Part shown: in pieces, positions 36,087 to 45,177 of the stretch
How the letters are laid out: each line of letters begins with the position of its first letter
Position numbering within the stretch: the first letter of the stretch is position 1
NCBI RefSeq assembly: GCF_001650495.1
Contig: NZ_LWCS01000002.1
Span: 124,001-188,000 of the forward strand
Reading direction: 5' to 3'
DNA length: 64,000 nucleotides
From: Mycolicibacterium iranicum
Lineage (GTDB): Bacteria; Actinomycetota; Actinomycetes; Mycobacteriales; Mycobacteriaceae
The notes under the pieces: model-generated
What the model was told of the DNA's origin: nothing
Database searches by the model: none
Seen by the model: the letters and a program-made list of their open reading frames with translations, nothing else
Position numbers and translations under genes: made by a program

Positions 36087-37793
36087 TCAATCGCGTCGTG
36101 TACGGGTTGTGGTGAAGGGGTCGAAGTCGTCGTCCCACGTCGGCAGGGCTGAGGAGTCGGCCAGCCGGCCGCCGCTGCGGATGAAGGAAACCAGGTCGCG
36201 TCCGAGGATGCTGCCCGCGGCGTTGACTCCGCTGAGCATCGATCCGACGGTTCCGGGTCCCCACGCGGTGCTGGTTCCCACGGTGTAGAGACCGGGAATC
36301 GGTGTGGTGTCGCGTGGACGCAGCGGACCGGTCTGGGAGAGTCGCAGTTGCAGACCGAAGGGCGCTCCCGCGGTGTTGTTGACAAATCGCGTTTGTGTTG
36401 CCGGCGTACCGAGTTCGCCCACCTTCACCTTCGATGACGAGCCGGGGAACGCCTGCTCCATCCGGTCAAGCATGCCGTCGATGATGATCTTCTTGATCTC
36501 CAGATAGGTGGCATCCTTGCTGTAGTCACCGTCGGCGACGTTATACCCGTCAAACCCCCACAGCCTCGGGTCGGACGGTGTCACCGTCTGGACCTCGATG
36601 GTGGCATGGCCGGCGGGTGCCGCTCTACGATTACCCGGATCGCGTCGTGAGGAGGACTGGACGAACATCGGTTGTCTCGCAGCCATGTCCCGCGCCCAGT
36701 CCGAGCCAACGGCGAAACCGTTGCCTGACAGCGTGTTATGGCCAAAGGCAGCCATCGATCGGAACGACGTCGCCGGCTCCCAATCCGGGATGGCGAAGTA
36801 GTTGCTGTTGGGGGTGTTGCCGAGGTCGACCTCGACTCCGAAGAACCCGTTGATCAGCGGCTGCGACATCTTCCATCCGGCGACCCTGCGCCGGAAGAGT
36901 CTGGGCAGCCTCTGAATTCCGATCAGATCGGAGTAGGTCTTGATGATGTCGGCATCGGACACCACCGCCGCCGAGGACAGCACTTCGCCGTCCGCCAACC
37001 GGACACCCTGAACACGGCCGTCGGCGAGCAGGATCTCCGAGACCTCGCTGTTGGTGCGAATCGATCCGCCGTGGGCGGTGATCACTTCGGCATACCCGGC
37101 AGCCAGGATCTGACCACCACCTTCGGGATAGAAGGACCCGGTGCCCACGTAGTCCTGGAAGAAAGCCGCCATGGCCGCAGTCGGCAGCACGGTGGGACTG
37201 CACGCAACGGCGCCTGACTGAACCGACAACGCGTAGGCCGTGCGTGGTGAGAGGCCCAGTGCCGCCAGGGTCGCCGCGTAGGGCAGTCCCATGAAGGCCC
37301 CCGCTCGCCCGGCCCGGCCAGCCCAGCGGACCATACCGCCGGCGGTGGCCATGTCGTTGCGGTCGTGTGCCTCCCCGATCCGTCGCATCAGCCCGTGGAA
37401 CCGTCGCAGGGCCTTCCGTTCGGCCGGGAACGCGTCGAGCAGATTGGCCCGGTAGGCATCCCAGCCCACCGGTGTCGGCAACTCGAAGCCGGGGCCGATG
37501 ATGCGATCGAACCCGCTCTGATCCATCGGCAACCAGGTGATGCGGTCGTCAATCCCGATCCCGCGCATCATTGCGGTGACGATGCCGTCCGGCCCGCAGT
37601 GGCTCACATAGTGTATGCCACAGTCGAATTCCCACTGGCCGCGACGTCCGAAGACGTGCGACGAACCGCCGAGCGTGGTGTAGCGCTCCAGCAGCAGAGT
37701 CTTGCGTCCCGCGGCCGCGAGGTAAGCCGCAGCTGACAGCCCGCCGAGCCCGGATCCCACCACGATCGCGTCCCAGCGCTTGTCCACGTGCAT
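36087..37793 (-). CDS. CrtI/phytoene-desaturase-like FAD-dependent oxidoreductase
   Basis: 568 residues. N-terminal FAD Rossmann motif AIVVGSGLGGLSAAAYLAAAGRKTLLLERYTTLGGSSHVFG, the FYPEGGGQILAAGYAEVITAHGG segment and the C-terminal PGLYTVGTSTAWGPGTVGSMLSGVNAAGSILG FAD-closing motif are typical of CrtI/CrtISO/NAD(P)-dependent all-trans-retinol saturase-like enzymes. Substrate is unknown; an isoprenoid or sterol-like lipid is plausible. It is divergent from the TetR gene and flanked by two matching operators, so probably repressed by it. Confidence 0.88.
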   Translation of the reverse strand: MHVDKRWDAIVVGSGLGGLSAAAYLAAAGRKTLLLERYTTLGGSSHVFGRRGQWEFDCGIHYVSHCGPDGIVTAMMRGIGIDDRITWLPMDQSGFDRIIGPGFELPTPVGWDAYRANLLDAFPAERKALRRFHGLMRRIGEAHDRNDMATAGGMVRWAGRAGRAGAFMGLPYAATLAALGLSPRTAYALSVQSGAVACSPTVLPTAAMAAFFQDYVGTGSFYPEGGGQILAAGYAEVITAHGGSIRTNSEVSEILLADGRVQGVRLADGEVLSSAAVVSDADIIKTYSDLIGIQRLPRLFRRRVAGWKMSQPLINGFFGVEVDLGNTPNSNYFAIPDWEPATSFRSMAAFGHNTLSGNGFAVGSDWARDMAARQPMFVQSSSRRDPGNRRAAPAGHATIEVQTVTPSDPRLWGFDGYNVADGDYSKDATYLEIKKIIIDGMLDRMEQAFPGSSSKVKVGELGTPATQTRFVNNTAGAPFGLQLRLSQTGPLRPRDTTPIPGLYTVGTSTAWGPGTVGSMLSGVNAAGSILGRDLVSFIRSGGRLADSSALPTWDDDFDPFTTTRTRRD

Positions 37794-37839
37794 CAGGCTC
37801 CTCTCGGATTGGCGGCTTGCACGCCGCCGTACGAATGCG

Positions 37840-37855
37840 TAGACCGATTGATCTA
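37840..37855. promoter_or_regulatory. LmrA/YxaF-type TetR operator, copy 1
   Basis: TAGACCGATTGATCTA, an imperfect palindrome resembling the box recognised by LmrA/YxaF-group TetR repressors. It lies 47 bp from the flavoprotein start. Confidence 0.6.
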
Positions 37856-37875
37856 CCTCATATGGTGGACCGTAC

Positions 37876-37891
37876 TAGATCGATCGGTATA
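37876..37891. promoter_or_regulatory. LmrA/YxaF-type TetR operator, copy 2 (inverted)
   Basis: TAGATCGATCGGTATA, which matches the reverse complement of copy 1 at 14 of 16 positions. The two copies are 36 bp apart, start to start, inside the divergent promoter region. Confidence 0.6.
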
Positions 37892-37945
37892 CTTGCAACC
37901 ACGCCATGGAACGCCGGCGGTGACGGCGCCTGAAGAGAGGACTGC

Positions 37946-38566
37946 ATGAGCGCACGAGACAAATTGCTGCTCAGCACTATTGACTTGATCCGCCGACATG
38001 GCGTCGCCGGCACCGGGATATCAGCGATCCTCGAGTCCGGCCGGGTCGCCCGCCGGTCGCTGTACCTCAACTTCCCAGGCGGCAAAACGGAGCTGGTGGT
38101 GGAAGCGACGCAGTTGGCGGGCACCTACATCGACCATCAGATCGCCGCCGCCTTGCAACTACCCACACCGCAGGAGTCACTGGCCGCATTCATCGCCGAG
38201 TGGAAGCGGGTGGTCTCAGACAGCGACTTCGCCGCGGGTTGTCCGATAGCCGCGGCCGGACTGGCTCGAACTTCCGAGCCAGAGATTGCCGATGCCGCCG
38301 GCGTAACGTTCACCCGATGGCGCGACGCCATCAGCGCGTCACTGCGCCATCACGGCCTTTCTGCCGAAACCGCACAGGCATTGGCGAACACGGTGCTGGC
38401 AGCGGTCGAGGGTGCCGTGGTGATGGCCATCGCGCAGCGAACCCTTCAGCCGCTCGCCGATGTCGAGGAGCAACTGACCGTACTGCTCGATTGCTACCTT
38501 GAGCACCCAGCCCGGCCCCGGCGCCGCAGGACATCAGCGGGCAACGGGTCTGATCTCATCCGCTGA
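37946..38566 (+). CDS. TetR-family repressor, LmrA/YxaF group
   Basis: 206 residues. HTH: LLLSTIDLIRRHGVAGTGISAILESGRVARRSLYLNFPGGKTELV; the PGGKxEL signature and the CPIAA motif are diagnostic for the LmrA/YxaF C-terminal domain, as is its length. Its boxes lie upstream and the divergent CrtI-like gene is its expected target, with autoregulation. The last 15 residues are Arg-rich and poorly conserved. Confidence 0.9.
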   Translation: MSARDKLLLSTIDLIRRHGVAGTGISAILESGRVARRSLYLNFPGGKTELVVEATQLAGTYIDHQIAAALQLPTPQESLAAFIAEWKRVVSDSDFAAGCPIAAAGLARTSEPEIADAAGVTFTRWRDAISASLRHHGLSAETAQALANTVLAAVEGAVVMAIAQRTLQPLADVEEQLTVLLDCYLEHPARPRRRRTSAGNGSDLIR

Positions 38567-38884
38567 TACATCCCCGGCGTTACGCCGCAACGCTCGTGCA
38601 ACACCGCTGTGCACACATATGAGTTTGATATGCGCTTCACCCCGCTGGTCTCGACCGTGCATACCGTTAGGCAGGAATCGCCCCAACGCGAACGGAGCGA
38701 ATGACCCAGTCACTACGTGCAATTCTCGCCACACTGCCAGCGCGCAGTGAAACAACCTCGGGTGCAAACCAATCCCCTATCCCGGGACCGGCCATCCGCG
38801 GATAGCTCTTCCCTGAACGACGGCGCATGCCGCTGGAACTGTGAATGCTGCGTGCACAACCTGCTGCCGAAGGACGGAAAGCCG
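38567..38884. other. 318-bp intergenic region before the molybdenum hydroxylase operon
   Basis: No credible ORF. It must contain the hydroxylase promoter, but I see no strong -35/-10 pair. The frame that is open from 38717 lacks protein-like composition until the ATG at 38885. Confidence 0.5.
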
Positions 38885-39535
38885 ATGCCAGACAATTCCA
38901 TTGACAGTTCGATGCAACCGGATCCTGAATCGATGCCGGCCGCTGGGCAATTCCGGGTGTCGCGGCGTCGGTTCATCGGATGGACCGGCACCGCCGTCGC
39001 GGCATCGGCCGGCGCCGCCGCTGTCGCCACGCACTTCAGCGACGGGCAAGCAGACAACGATGCCGGCGATGTCGTCACGGTGGCGTTGCTCGTCAACGGT
39101 ACCGAGCACACCCTCGACCTGGACCCGCGCACCACTCTGTTGGACGCGGTGCGTGAGCAGGTCGGGTTGACTGGCACCAAGAAGGGATGCGACCACGGCC
39201 AATGCGGAGCCTGCACCGTGCATGTCGAGGGCCGGCGGGTACTGTCGTGCCTGACTCTGGCCCCCACTGTTCACCGCCGCGAGGTCACCACCATCGAGGG
39301 TCTCGCCACGGGCGACGAGTTGCACCCGGTGCAGCAAGCGTTCATAGACAACGATGCGTTGCAGTGCGGCTTCTGCACACCGGGCCAGATCATGTCCGCT
39401 GTATCGGTGATCGAGGACGGATACAGTCGCAACGACGACCAGATCCGAGAACACATGTCGGGCAACATCTGCCGATGTAGCGCCTATCCGTTCATCGTCG
39501 AGGCCGTCAAAACCGCGCGCGATCGGATGGCCTGA
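38885..39535 (+). CDS. Tat-exported [2Fe-2S] subunit of a molybdenum hydroxylase (PaoA/YagT-like)
   Basis: 216 residues. Twin-arginine signal SRRRFIGWTGTAVAASAGAAA near residues 26-46, the plant-type [2Fe-2S] motif CDHGQCGACTVHVEGRRVLSC, then the second cluster CGFCTPGQ and CRCSAYP of xanthine-oxidase-family small subunits. ATG 38885 has an AGGACGGA site upstream. It passes electrons from Mo to FAD. The export signal implies the whole complex acts outside the cytoplasmic membrane, as with E. coli PaoABC. Confidence 0.92.
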   Translation: MPDNSIDSSMQPDPESMPAAGQFRVSRRRFIGWTGTAVAASAGAAAVATHFSDGQADNDAGDVVTVALLVNGTEHTLDLDPRTTLLDAVREQVGLTGTKKGCDHGQCGACTVHVEGRRVLSCLTLAPTVHRREVTTIEGLATGDELHPVQQAFIDNDALQCGFCTPGQIMSAVSVIEDGYSRNDDQIREHMSGNICRCSAYPFIVEAVKTARDRMA

Positions 39536-39536
39536 C

Positions 39537-40514
39537 GTGCGACCCTACGCCTACACCACAATCGACACCGTAAGCGCCGCCACAACACATAACAGCCCGG
39601 GCAGCGCGTTCCTCGCCGGCGGCACTACCTTGGTCGATCTGATGAAACTGGAAGTCCTGACACCCGATCGAGTCGTCGATATCAACGGTCTGCCTTTGAC
39701 CGGCATAACCGTCGACACCAACGGCTTGCGCATCGGCGCACTGGAACGCATGACTGACGTCGCCGAACACCCCTTGGTCCGCCGCGGGTTCCCGCTGATC
39801 AGCCAAGCATTGGAACTCAGTGCCTCCCCGCAGCTGCGCAACATGGCCAGCATGGGCGGAAACCTGTTGCAGCGCACCCGATGCAGCTACTTTCGCGACA
39901 TAGCGATGCCCTGCAACAAGCGAAGCCCCGGTTCCGGGTGTCCGGCTATCGAGGGCTACAACCGCTCTCACGCAGTGCTTGGTACCAGCAACGACTGCGT
40001 GGCCACCCACGCCAGCGACGTTGCCGTCGCACTGGTCGCCGCGGAGGCGGCAGTGGAACTGAGCAGCTCAGACGGAGAACGTCGCGTGCCCCTCGAGCGC
40101 TTCTACAGACAACCTGGCACCACTCCGGAAGTGGAGAACGAACTGCAGCCCGGCGAGCTGGTCACCGCCATCACCGCACCGCCACTCCCACCCGGCACCC
40201 GGTCGGGCTACCTCAAGATCCGCGACCGTCAATCCTATGAATTCGCGCTCACCGCGGTTGCGGTGGCGATTACGCTGCGTGGCAACGTGATTGACCGTGC
40301 TCGTGTGGCTGCCGGTGGGGTGGCCACCGTACCGTGGCGGTTGCCCGAAGTAGAAAGCCTGCTGATAAACCGACCGGTCACCGCCGCGACATTCGACGCC
40401 GCGGCCGCGGCGGCTGCCACCGATGCCCGGCCACTGCGCCACAACAACTTCAAGCCCCACCTGCTACGCCGGGCGATCAAGCGTGCGCTCACTGACCTCA
40501 CGGGGCTGCAGTGA
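39537..40514 (+). CDS. FAD-binding subunit of a molybdenum hydroxylase (PaoB/YagS-like)
   Basis: 325 residues. FAD loop AGGTTLVDLMKLEV and MASMGGNLLQRTRCSYFRD. The cysteines in RCSYFRDIAMPCNKRSPGSGCPAIEGYNR match the insert that binds an extra [4Fe-4S] cluster in PaoB. GTG start 1 bp after the small-subunit stop. It has no signal of its own, consistent with export as a preassembled complex. Confidence 0.91.
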   Translation: MRPYAYTTIDTVSAATTHNSPGSAFLAGGTTLVDLMKLEVLTPDRVVDINGLPLTGITVDTNGLRIGALERMTDVAEHPLVRRGFPLISQALELSASPQLRNMASMGGNLLQRTRCSYFRDIAMPCNKRSPGSGCPAIEGYNRSHAVLGTSNDCVATHASDVAVALVAAEAAVELSSSDGERRVPLERFYRQPGTTPEVENELQPGELVTAITAPPLPPGTRSGYLKIRDRQSYEFALTAVAVAITLRGNVIDRARVAAGGVATVPWRLPEVESLLINRPVTAATFDAAAAAAATDARPLRHNNFKPHLLRRAIKRALTDLTGLQ

Positions 40515-42709
40515 ATCCGTCACCGCTGGGCGGCAACATCTCTCGCATCGACGGCCGCGCCAAGACAACCGGCGCCGCCCGCTACTCGGCGGACTACCGG
40601 GAATCAGATCTGGCCTACGCCGTCCTAGTCTCCGCCACCATCGGGTTGGGCACCGTCACCGCGATCGACACCGATGCCGCAGCACGTGCGCCGGGCGTCC
40701 TGGCGGTGTACTCCCCTTTCGCACCGCTGCCGCTGCACCCCGTCGCCGACGATGCCCTGGGTGAGAACTACCGCCCGCTGCAGGACCGCGAGGTGCGGTT
40801 TCACGGCCAAGCCATCGGTGTCGTGGTCGCCGACAGCTTCGAACATGCGCGCGACGCCGCGGCCATGATCCGCGCTGACTACCAATCCCGCACGCCCAGA
40901 ACATCTCTGGCCGATGCCGGGCGCGGCACCAGCATTGCCATGCCCGAATCCGGCAACAAGACCGTCCTCGCTCCCGGGATAGCCTCGATCGACGACGCGC
41001 TGCGCGGCAGTGAGATCACCGTGGACACGGTAGTCAGCCAACTGGCCCAGCATGCGGCGGCGATGGAGCCGCATGCGTCGGTGGCGGTGTGGCGCAACAA
41101 CCTGTTGACGATCTACACGGGCACCCAGTTCCCAGGCCGAGCCATTGCCGGCATAACCGGTGCGCTGGGGCTGCAACCCGAGCAATTACGCATCATCTCA
41201 ACGTATGTGGGGGGCGGGTTCGGAAGCCGGGTGCTCCCGTGGACGGACGTCATTCTGGGCGCCGCGGCCGCCCGCGAACTGGGCCGCCCGGTCAAACTGG
41301 TCCTGAACCGCAGTCAGGTCTTCAGCGTCGTCGGTCACCGCTCCGCGGTTCGGCAGCGAGTGCGATTGGGTGCCCGCGCCGACGGCACACTCACCGCCGT
41401 CAGCCACGAGTCCGACGCCGAGGCCCCTGCGGTGGGTGGGTGGCCGTTACGCACCGCCGCCGAGACCACCGCGGCGCTGTACCGCACGCCTAACCTGCAC
41501 GTCGACCAACGTCATGTCACCCTCGACACTGCCCCCACCTGGGCGATGCGCGCACCCAATGAGGCACCGGGGGCGTTCGCCATCGAAACGGCCATGGATG
41601 AGCTCGCGGTTGCAACCGGTGTCGACCCGGTCGAGTTGCGGCTGCGCAATTACGCGACGACGTTGCCCGGCACCGATCGCCGGGGGACCAGTAAACGGCT
41701 CGATGAGTGTTACCGGCTGGGCGCCAACCGGTTCGGATGGTCAGCCCGTGCCACGACGCCGGCCACGCGCCGCGACGGTCAGTGGCTCATCGGAATGGGT
41801 ATGGCGACCGCGATCTACCCGGCCGCCGGGCGGTCCGCCAACGCTGTGCAGGTCAGCTTCCGCGAAGACGGCACCGTGCTGGCCTCCACGGCAGTCATGG
41901 ACATCGGCACGGGTGCAGCCACCGCACTGGCGATCGTCGTCGCCGACGCCGTAGGTCTACCGTTGGACCGTGTGGTCGCCCAGGTGGGAGACACCGATCT
42001 TCCTGAAGGTGCCGGTGCCGTCGGCTCCCGCGCCACCGGCAGCATGGCGCCCACTGCCCGGGCCGCCGCTCGTGCCGCCATCGGTCGCCTCACCGATGCC
42101 GCCTCCACCGATCCCCGCTCGCCGCTGGCAGGCTCAGAGAGCCCGGTGACATACGACGGAGGCGGCCTGCGAACATCCAACGGATCCCTGAACTTCGCCG
42201 ATCTGCTGCGAGAAATCCGAATGGAACACATCAGTGCGACTCACCGCGACGAGGCCACCCTCAATCCGTCGTTTGCCGCACATGGGTTTGGGGCACATTT
42301 CTGCGAAGTGCGGGTCCACTCGCTCACCGGTGAAACCCGGGTCTCCCGGTTCACCACCGTCGTCGACATCGGGCGGGTGATCAACGCCAAAGCCGCCCGC
42401 AGTCAGGTGGTCGGCGGTGTGATCTTCGGTATCGGACACGCGCTACTGGAGGCCAACCCCATCGACCCCTCCGGCCGCTTCGCATCGAGCAACCTTGCCG
42501 ACTATGTCGTTCCCGTCAACGCCGACGTGCCGTTCATCGACGCGGTGTGTCTTGACGGCGACGACCAGGATTTCAGCGATGTCGGAGCGCGCGGTGTCGG
42601 CGAGCTCGGCGTGGTCGGCTCGGCGGCCGCGATCGGTAACGCCGTGTTCAACGCCACCGGCATCCGTGTTCATGACCTACCCATCCACCCAGAGCTGTTG
42701 CTGCGCTGA
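40511..42709 (+). CDS. Molybdopterin-binding subunit of a molybdenum hydroxylase (PaoC/YagR-like)
   Basis: 732 residues. Mo-cofactor binding segments GGGFGSRVLPWTDVILGAAA and MRAPNEAPGAFAIETAMDELA, DIGTGAATALAIVVADAVGLPLDRV, GAGAVGSRATGSMAPTARAA and the C-terminal GARGVGELGVVGSAAAIGNAVFNATG with the catalytic Glu. It oxidises aldehydes or N-heterocycles using water. GTGA overlap with the FAD subunit. No XdhC/PaoD maturation chaperone gene follows, although the family normally needs one. Confidence 0.93.
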   Translation: MNPSPLGGNISRIDGRAKTTGAARYSADYRESDLAYAVLVSATIGLGTVTAIDTDAAARAPGVLAVYSPFAPLPLHPVADDALGENYRPLQDREVRFHGQAIGVVVADSFEHARDAAAMIRADYQSRTPRTSLADAGRGTSIAMPESGNKTVLAPGIASIDDALRGSEITVDTVVSQLAQHAAAMEPHASVAVWRNNLLTIYTGTQFPGRAIAGITGALGLQPEQLRIISTYVGGGFGSRVLPWTDVILGAAAARELGRPVKLVLNRSQVFSVVGHRSAVRQRVRLGARADGTLTAVSHESDAEAPAVGGWPLRTAAETTAALYRTPNLHVDQRHVTLDTAPTWAMRAPNEAPGAFAIETAMDELAVATGVDPVELRLRNYATTLPGTDRRGTSKRLDECYRLGANRFGWSARATTPATRRDGQWLIGMGMATAIYPAAGRSANAVQVSFREDGTVLASTAVMDIGTGAATALAIVVADAVGLPLDRVVAQVGDTDLPEGAGAVGSRATGSMAPTARAAARAAIGRLTDAASTDPRSPLAGSESPVTYDGGGLRTSNGSLNFADLLREIRMEHISATHRDEATLNPSFAAHGFGAHFCEVRVHSLTGETRVSRFTTVVDIGRVINAKAARSQVVGGVIFGIGHALLEANPIDPSGRFASSNLADYVVPVNADVPFIDAVCLDGDDQDFSDVGARGVGELGVVGSAAAIGNAVFNATGIRVHDLPIHPELLLR

Positions 42710-42830
42710 GTCCTGCCGCGATGCACGCGCGTCAGATCATGGCCTCGTGTAGCTCGCCCTCACCGGGGAGCGGCCGTCCCTGGACTGGCTGGTCCTGGCG
42801 GCGGCGACCGAGCACCAGTGCAATGGTGTC

Positions 42831-43598
42831 ATGACCATTCACAGCACAGTGGTGAAAAAAGCTGGCCCGGTTGGGAACTCCGATGCCGGGGCCCGCCGCA
42901 GTGACAACCTGCGGTTCCTTCGGTCGTGGGTGGCGCACCCGCTGCGTACCGCCGCAATCAGGCCGTCGAGTAGCGCACTGGCCGAACTGATGACGCGAAT
43001 GATTGTGCCGACTGCCGAGCATGTGGTCGAGCTTGGGCCGGGCACTGGTGTGTTCACCACGGCTCTGTTGAAGCGCGGACTTTCCGCCCGGCAGCTCACC
43101 TTGATGGAAAGCGATCCGAGGTTTGTCGAGCTTCTTCAGCAGCGCTTCCCGGGTGCCGACATTGTGCACGGGGACGCCGCGGCCGGACCGTGGGAGTTGC
43201 TCCACAAGGGGCGAGTGGACGCCGTGGTCAGTGGCCTTCCGCTGTTGTCAATGCCCGCGGCCCGGGTGTCGGCGGTGTTGAGCGCCGCGTTCACACGCTT
43301 GGCGCCTCAGGGGGAGTTCCTCCAGTTCACCTATGCCGGAAAGCTTCCCGTTCGTACAGCAGTGATGACCGGACTTGGCCTCGAGGCAACGCTTATCGGC
43401 CGCACCTTCCGCAATCTGCCGCCGGCATCGGTGTACCGGATTTCGCGGTTATCCGGTGGAGGAAGCGTGCCCGCCGACAAGCTCGGCATTCTCAAACCAC
43501 GCGTCTCCGGTGAACCGGACCGTTTCAGAAACGTCATCAATGACCAGCCCGCTGAGACGGGCGCCTGGCGCGGCGACGTACAGCGCCCCGACGCCTAG
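42831..43598 (+). CDS. SAM-dependent methyltransferase, PmtA-like
   Basis: 255 residues. LRFLRSWVAHPLRTAAIRPSSSALAELM and HVVELGPGTGVFTTALLKRGL (SAM motif I), then SDPRFVELLQQRFPGADIVHGDAA and VVSGLPLLSMP (motif IV), as in phospholipid N-methyltransferase-like or rRNA-dimethylase-fold enzymes. The C-terminal 60 residues are low in conserved features. The target lipid or molecule is unknown. No operon partner. Confidence 0.82.
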   Translation: MTIHSTVVKKAGPVGNSDAGARRSDNLRFLRSWVAHPLRTAAIRPSSSALAELMTRMIVPTAEHVVELGPGTGVFTTALLKRGLSARQLTLMESDPRFVELLQQRFPGADIVHGDAAAGPWELLHKGRVDAVVSGLPLLSMPAARVSAVLSAAFTRLAPQGEFLQFTYAGKLPVRTAVMTGLGLEATLIGRTFRNLPPASVYRISRLSGGGSVPADKLGILKPRVSGEPDRFRNVINDQPAETGAWRGDVQRPDA

Positions 43599-43812
43599 TC
43601 GTATGCGCACGAGCCGCTTTCGGCCGTAGCGGAGTGCACCGCGCACCTCGCTGCGGCCGTGGGACACCGGACCAAACGGCCTGGTGCGATCAACCCGATT
43701 GAGCGCTGCCTGGCGCCCTCGCGTCACCCTTGGACCCCGGCCCTGTGGCAGGATCGATGCTTGTCCATGACCGCGGGGATAAACCACGTCACGGCGGTCA
43801 AGCGTCACGGTG

Positions 43813-44934
43813 TCAGCCGTCCGCATCTCGTTCGTCGCGATCGAACCTCTGCTGTTGCCGCGCCCCGTACGCCGCCTGCCTGACCGCCTCATCGTCCTCG
43901 AGGCCGGACCCTAGAGCACCACCTAGGGTGGCGATCGCCGCCACAAGCCACGCCAGCCGGAGAAAATCTCCCACGCCGACCGGGTGGCCCAGAGTCTGCT
44001 CCAGAAGCTGCGGAGGCAGAGTCCACCAGGCTGTCAACAAGAGCAACACAAAACAGGACGCGTGCAGAACGACGACCCCGATGGTCAGTGTCGCGACCGT
44101 CGACGCGTTGTACATCACGGCCCGTTCCCGCTCGGTCGCGGATTCCGGCCGTTCCCACAGCTTATGGTTGATGATCAGCCATCCCACCATCGCCGCGGTG
44201 GCCAGCACCGTGGTGACGCCGATCCGCCACGGACCCATCATCGACGACAGTTGCCAGATCGTCGGATAGGCCAAGCTCACCGCGCCGGTGGCGAACGTCG
44301 CCATCAGTACGCGTGACATTCCGGCTGCCAGCTTCCAGGGCCGGTTCGCGTAGATCATGCCCATGAGGAGGCGCAGCCGGGCAAACCGGGACGATGCGGC
44401 ATAGCGCACCGCGCCGTCGTCCTCGGTTCTGATGAGCCTGCTCGGAGCGGACCCGTCGCCCCCGCGTTGCTCGGCGACTTCGTAGATGACGGACTCGACC
44501 ATCGCCCGTACCCGTCGGCTGACGAACAGTCCACCCACGGTGGGCACGGAGACGACGCCGAAACGGTGCCGGACGCTGATGTCGGCGACCACTGGGTGCA
44601 TGCCGTCGCGGCGTGGAAGATCGGTCACGTAGACAACGATGTCCTGCTGCTGTCTCGCCGGGTCGACCTCGTCGATAACGTCATCCAGCGACGCTTGTTC
44701 GGTCAGCCGGTAGGAGCCGGTCTGCACCGCCACCGTCCAATCGGAACCTGGCGAATCGCGTGCCAGTAGCTTCGGCAATTCCCTCGACAGATCTTCCGCC
44801 AAGGCCGACGGGGCACCCGGATCCGCCACCAGCAGAACGGAATCCGCCATCAGACTAGCTCTCCGATCAGCATCCGTGCGCGAAGGGGCGCCACCAGCGC
44901 GGCGGCCGAGATCCCGATACGTCGTTGCCTTCAT
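43813..44934 (-). CDS. Hypothetical membrane protein
   Basis: About 373 residues. N-terminal soluble half (VLLVADPGAPSALAEDLSRELPKLL; DDVIDEVDPARQQQDIVVYVTDLPRRDG; VGGLFVSRRVRAMVESVIYEV) and a C-terminal half with four hydrophobic helices (VLMATFATGAVSLAYPTIW; VTTVLATAAMVGWLII; STVATLTIGVVVLHASCFVLLLLTAWW; FLRLAWLVAAIATLGGALG). I chose ATG 44934 because AGGAGG lies directly upstream; ATG 44850 (MADSVLL, with GGAGA upstream) is a reasonable alternative. Function is unknown; it flanks the stress island. Confidence 0.72.
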   Translation of the reverse strand: MKATTYRDLGRRAGGAPSRTDADRRASLMADSVLLVADPGAPSALAEDLSRELPKLLARDSPGSDWTVAVQTGSYRLTEQASLDDVIDEVDPARQQQDIVVYVTDLPRRDGMHPVVADISVRHRFGVVSVPTVGGLFVSRRVRAMVESVIYEVAEQRGGDGSAPSRLIRTEDDGAVRYAASSRFARLRLLMGMIYANRPWKLAAGMSRVLMATFATGAVSLAYPTIWQLSSMMGPWRIGVTTVLATAAMVGWLIINHKLWERPESATERERAVMYNASTVATLTIGVVVLHASCFVLLLLTAWWTLPPQLLEQTLGHPVGVGDFLRLAWLVAAIATLGGALGSGLEDDEAVRQAAYGARQQQRFDRDERDADG

Positions 44935-45177
44935 AGCGCCTCCTGGCTTGCCGATGATCAGCGACAGATACCCGGGGACCGTGCACCAAAACCGGCCTGC
45001 TGTGCCCAAAAAGAGCCTCAACAGTTCACCTTCCGGTACCAAGACAATCGGTCAATAGAGCGCTCCCTCGGACGGCACTTCATGCGGTGAGATGCATCGA
45101 TCACATCGCGCGCCCCATCTACGTCGTCTGCAGTAGCCCGCTCGGCGAGTCGTCGTCAACGATCAACGATGTGACGA

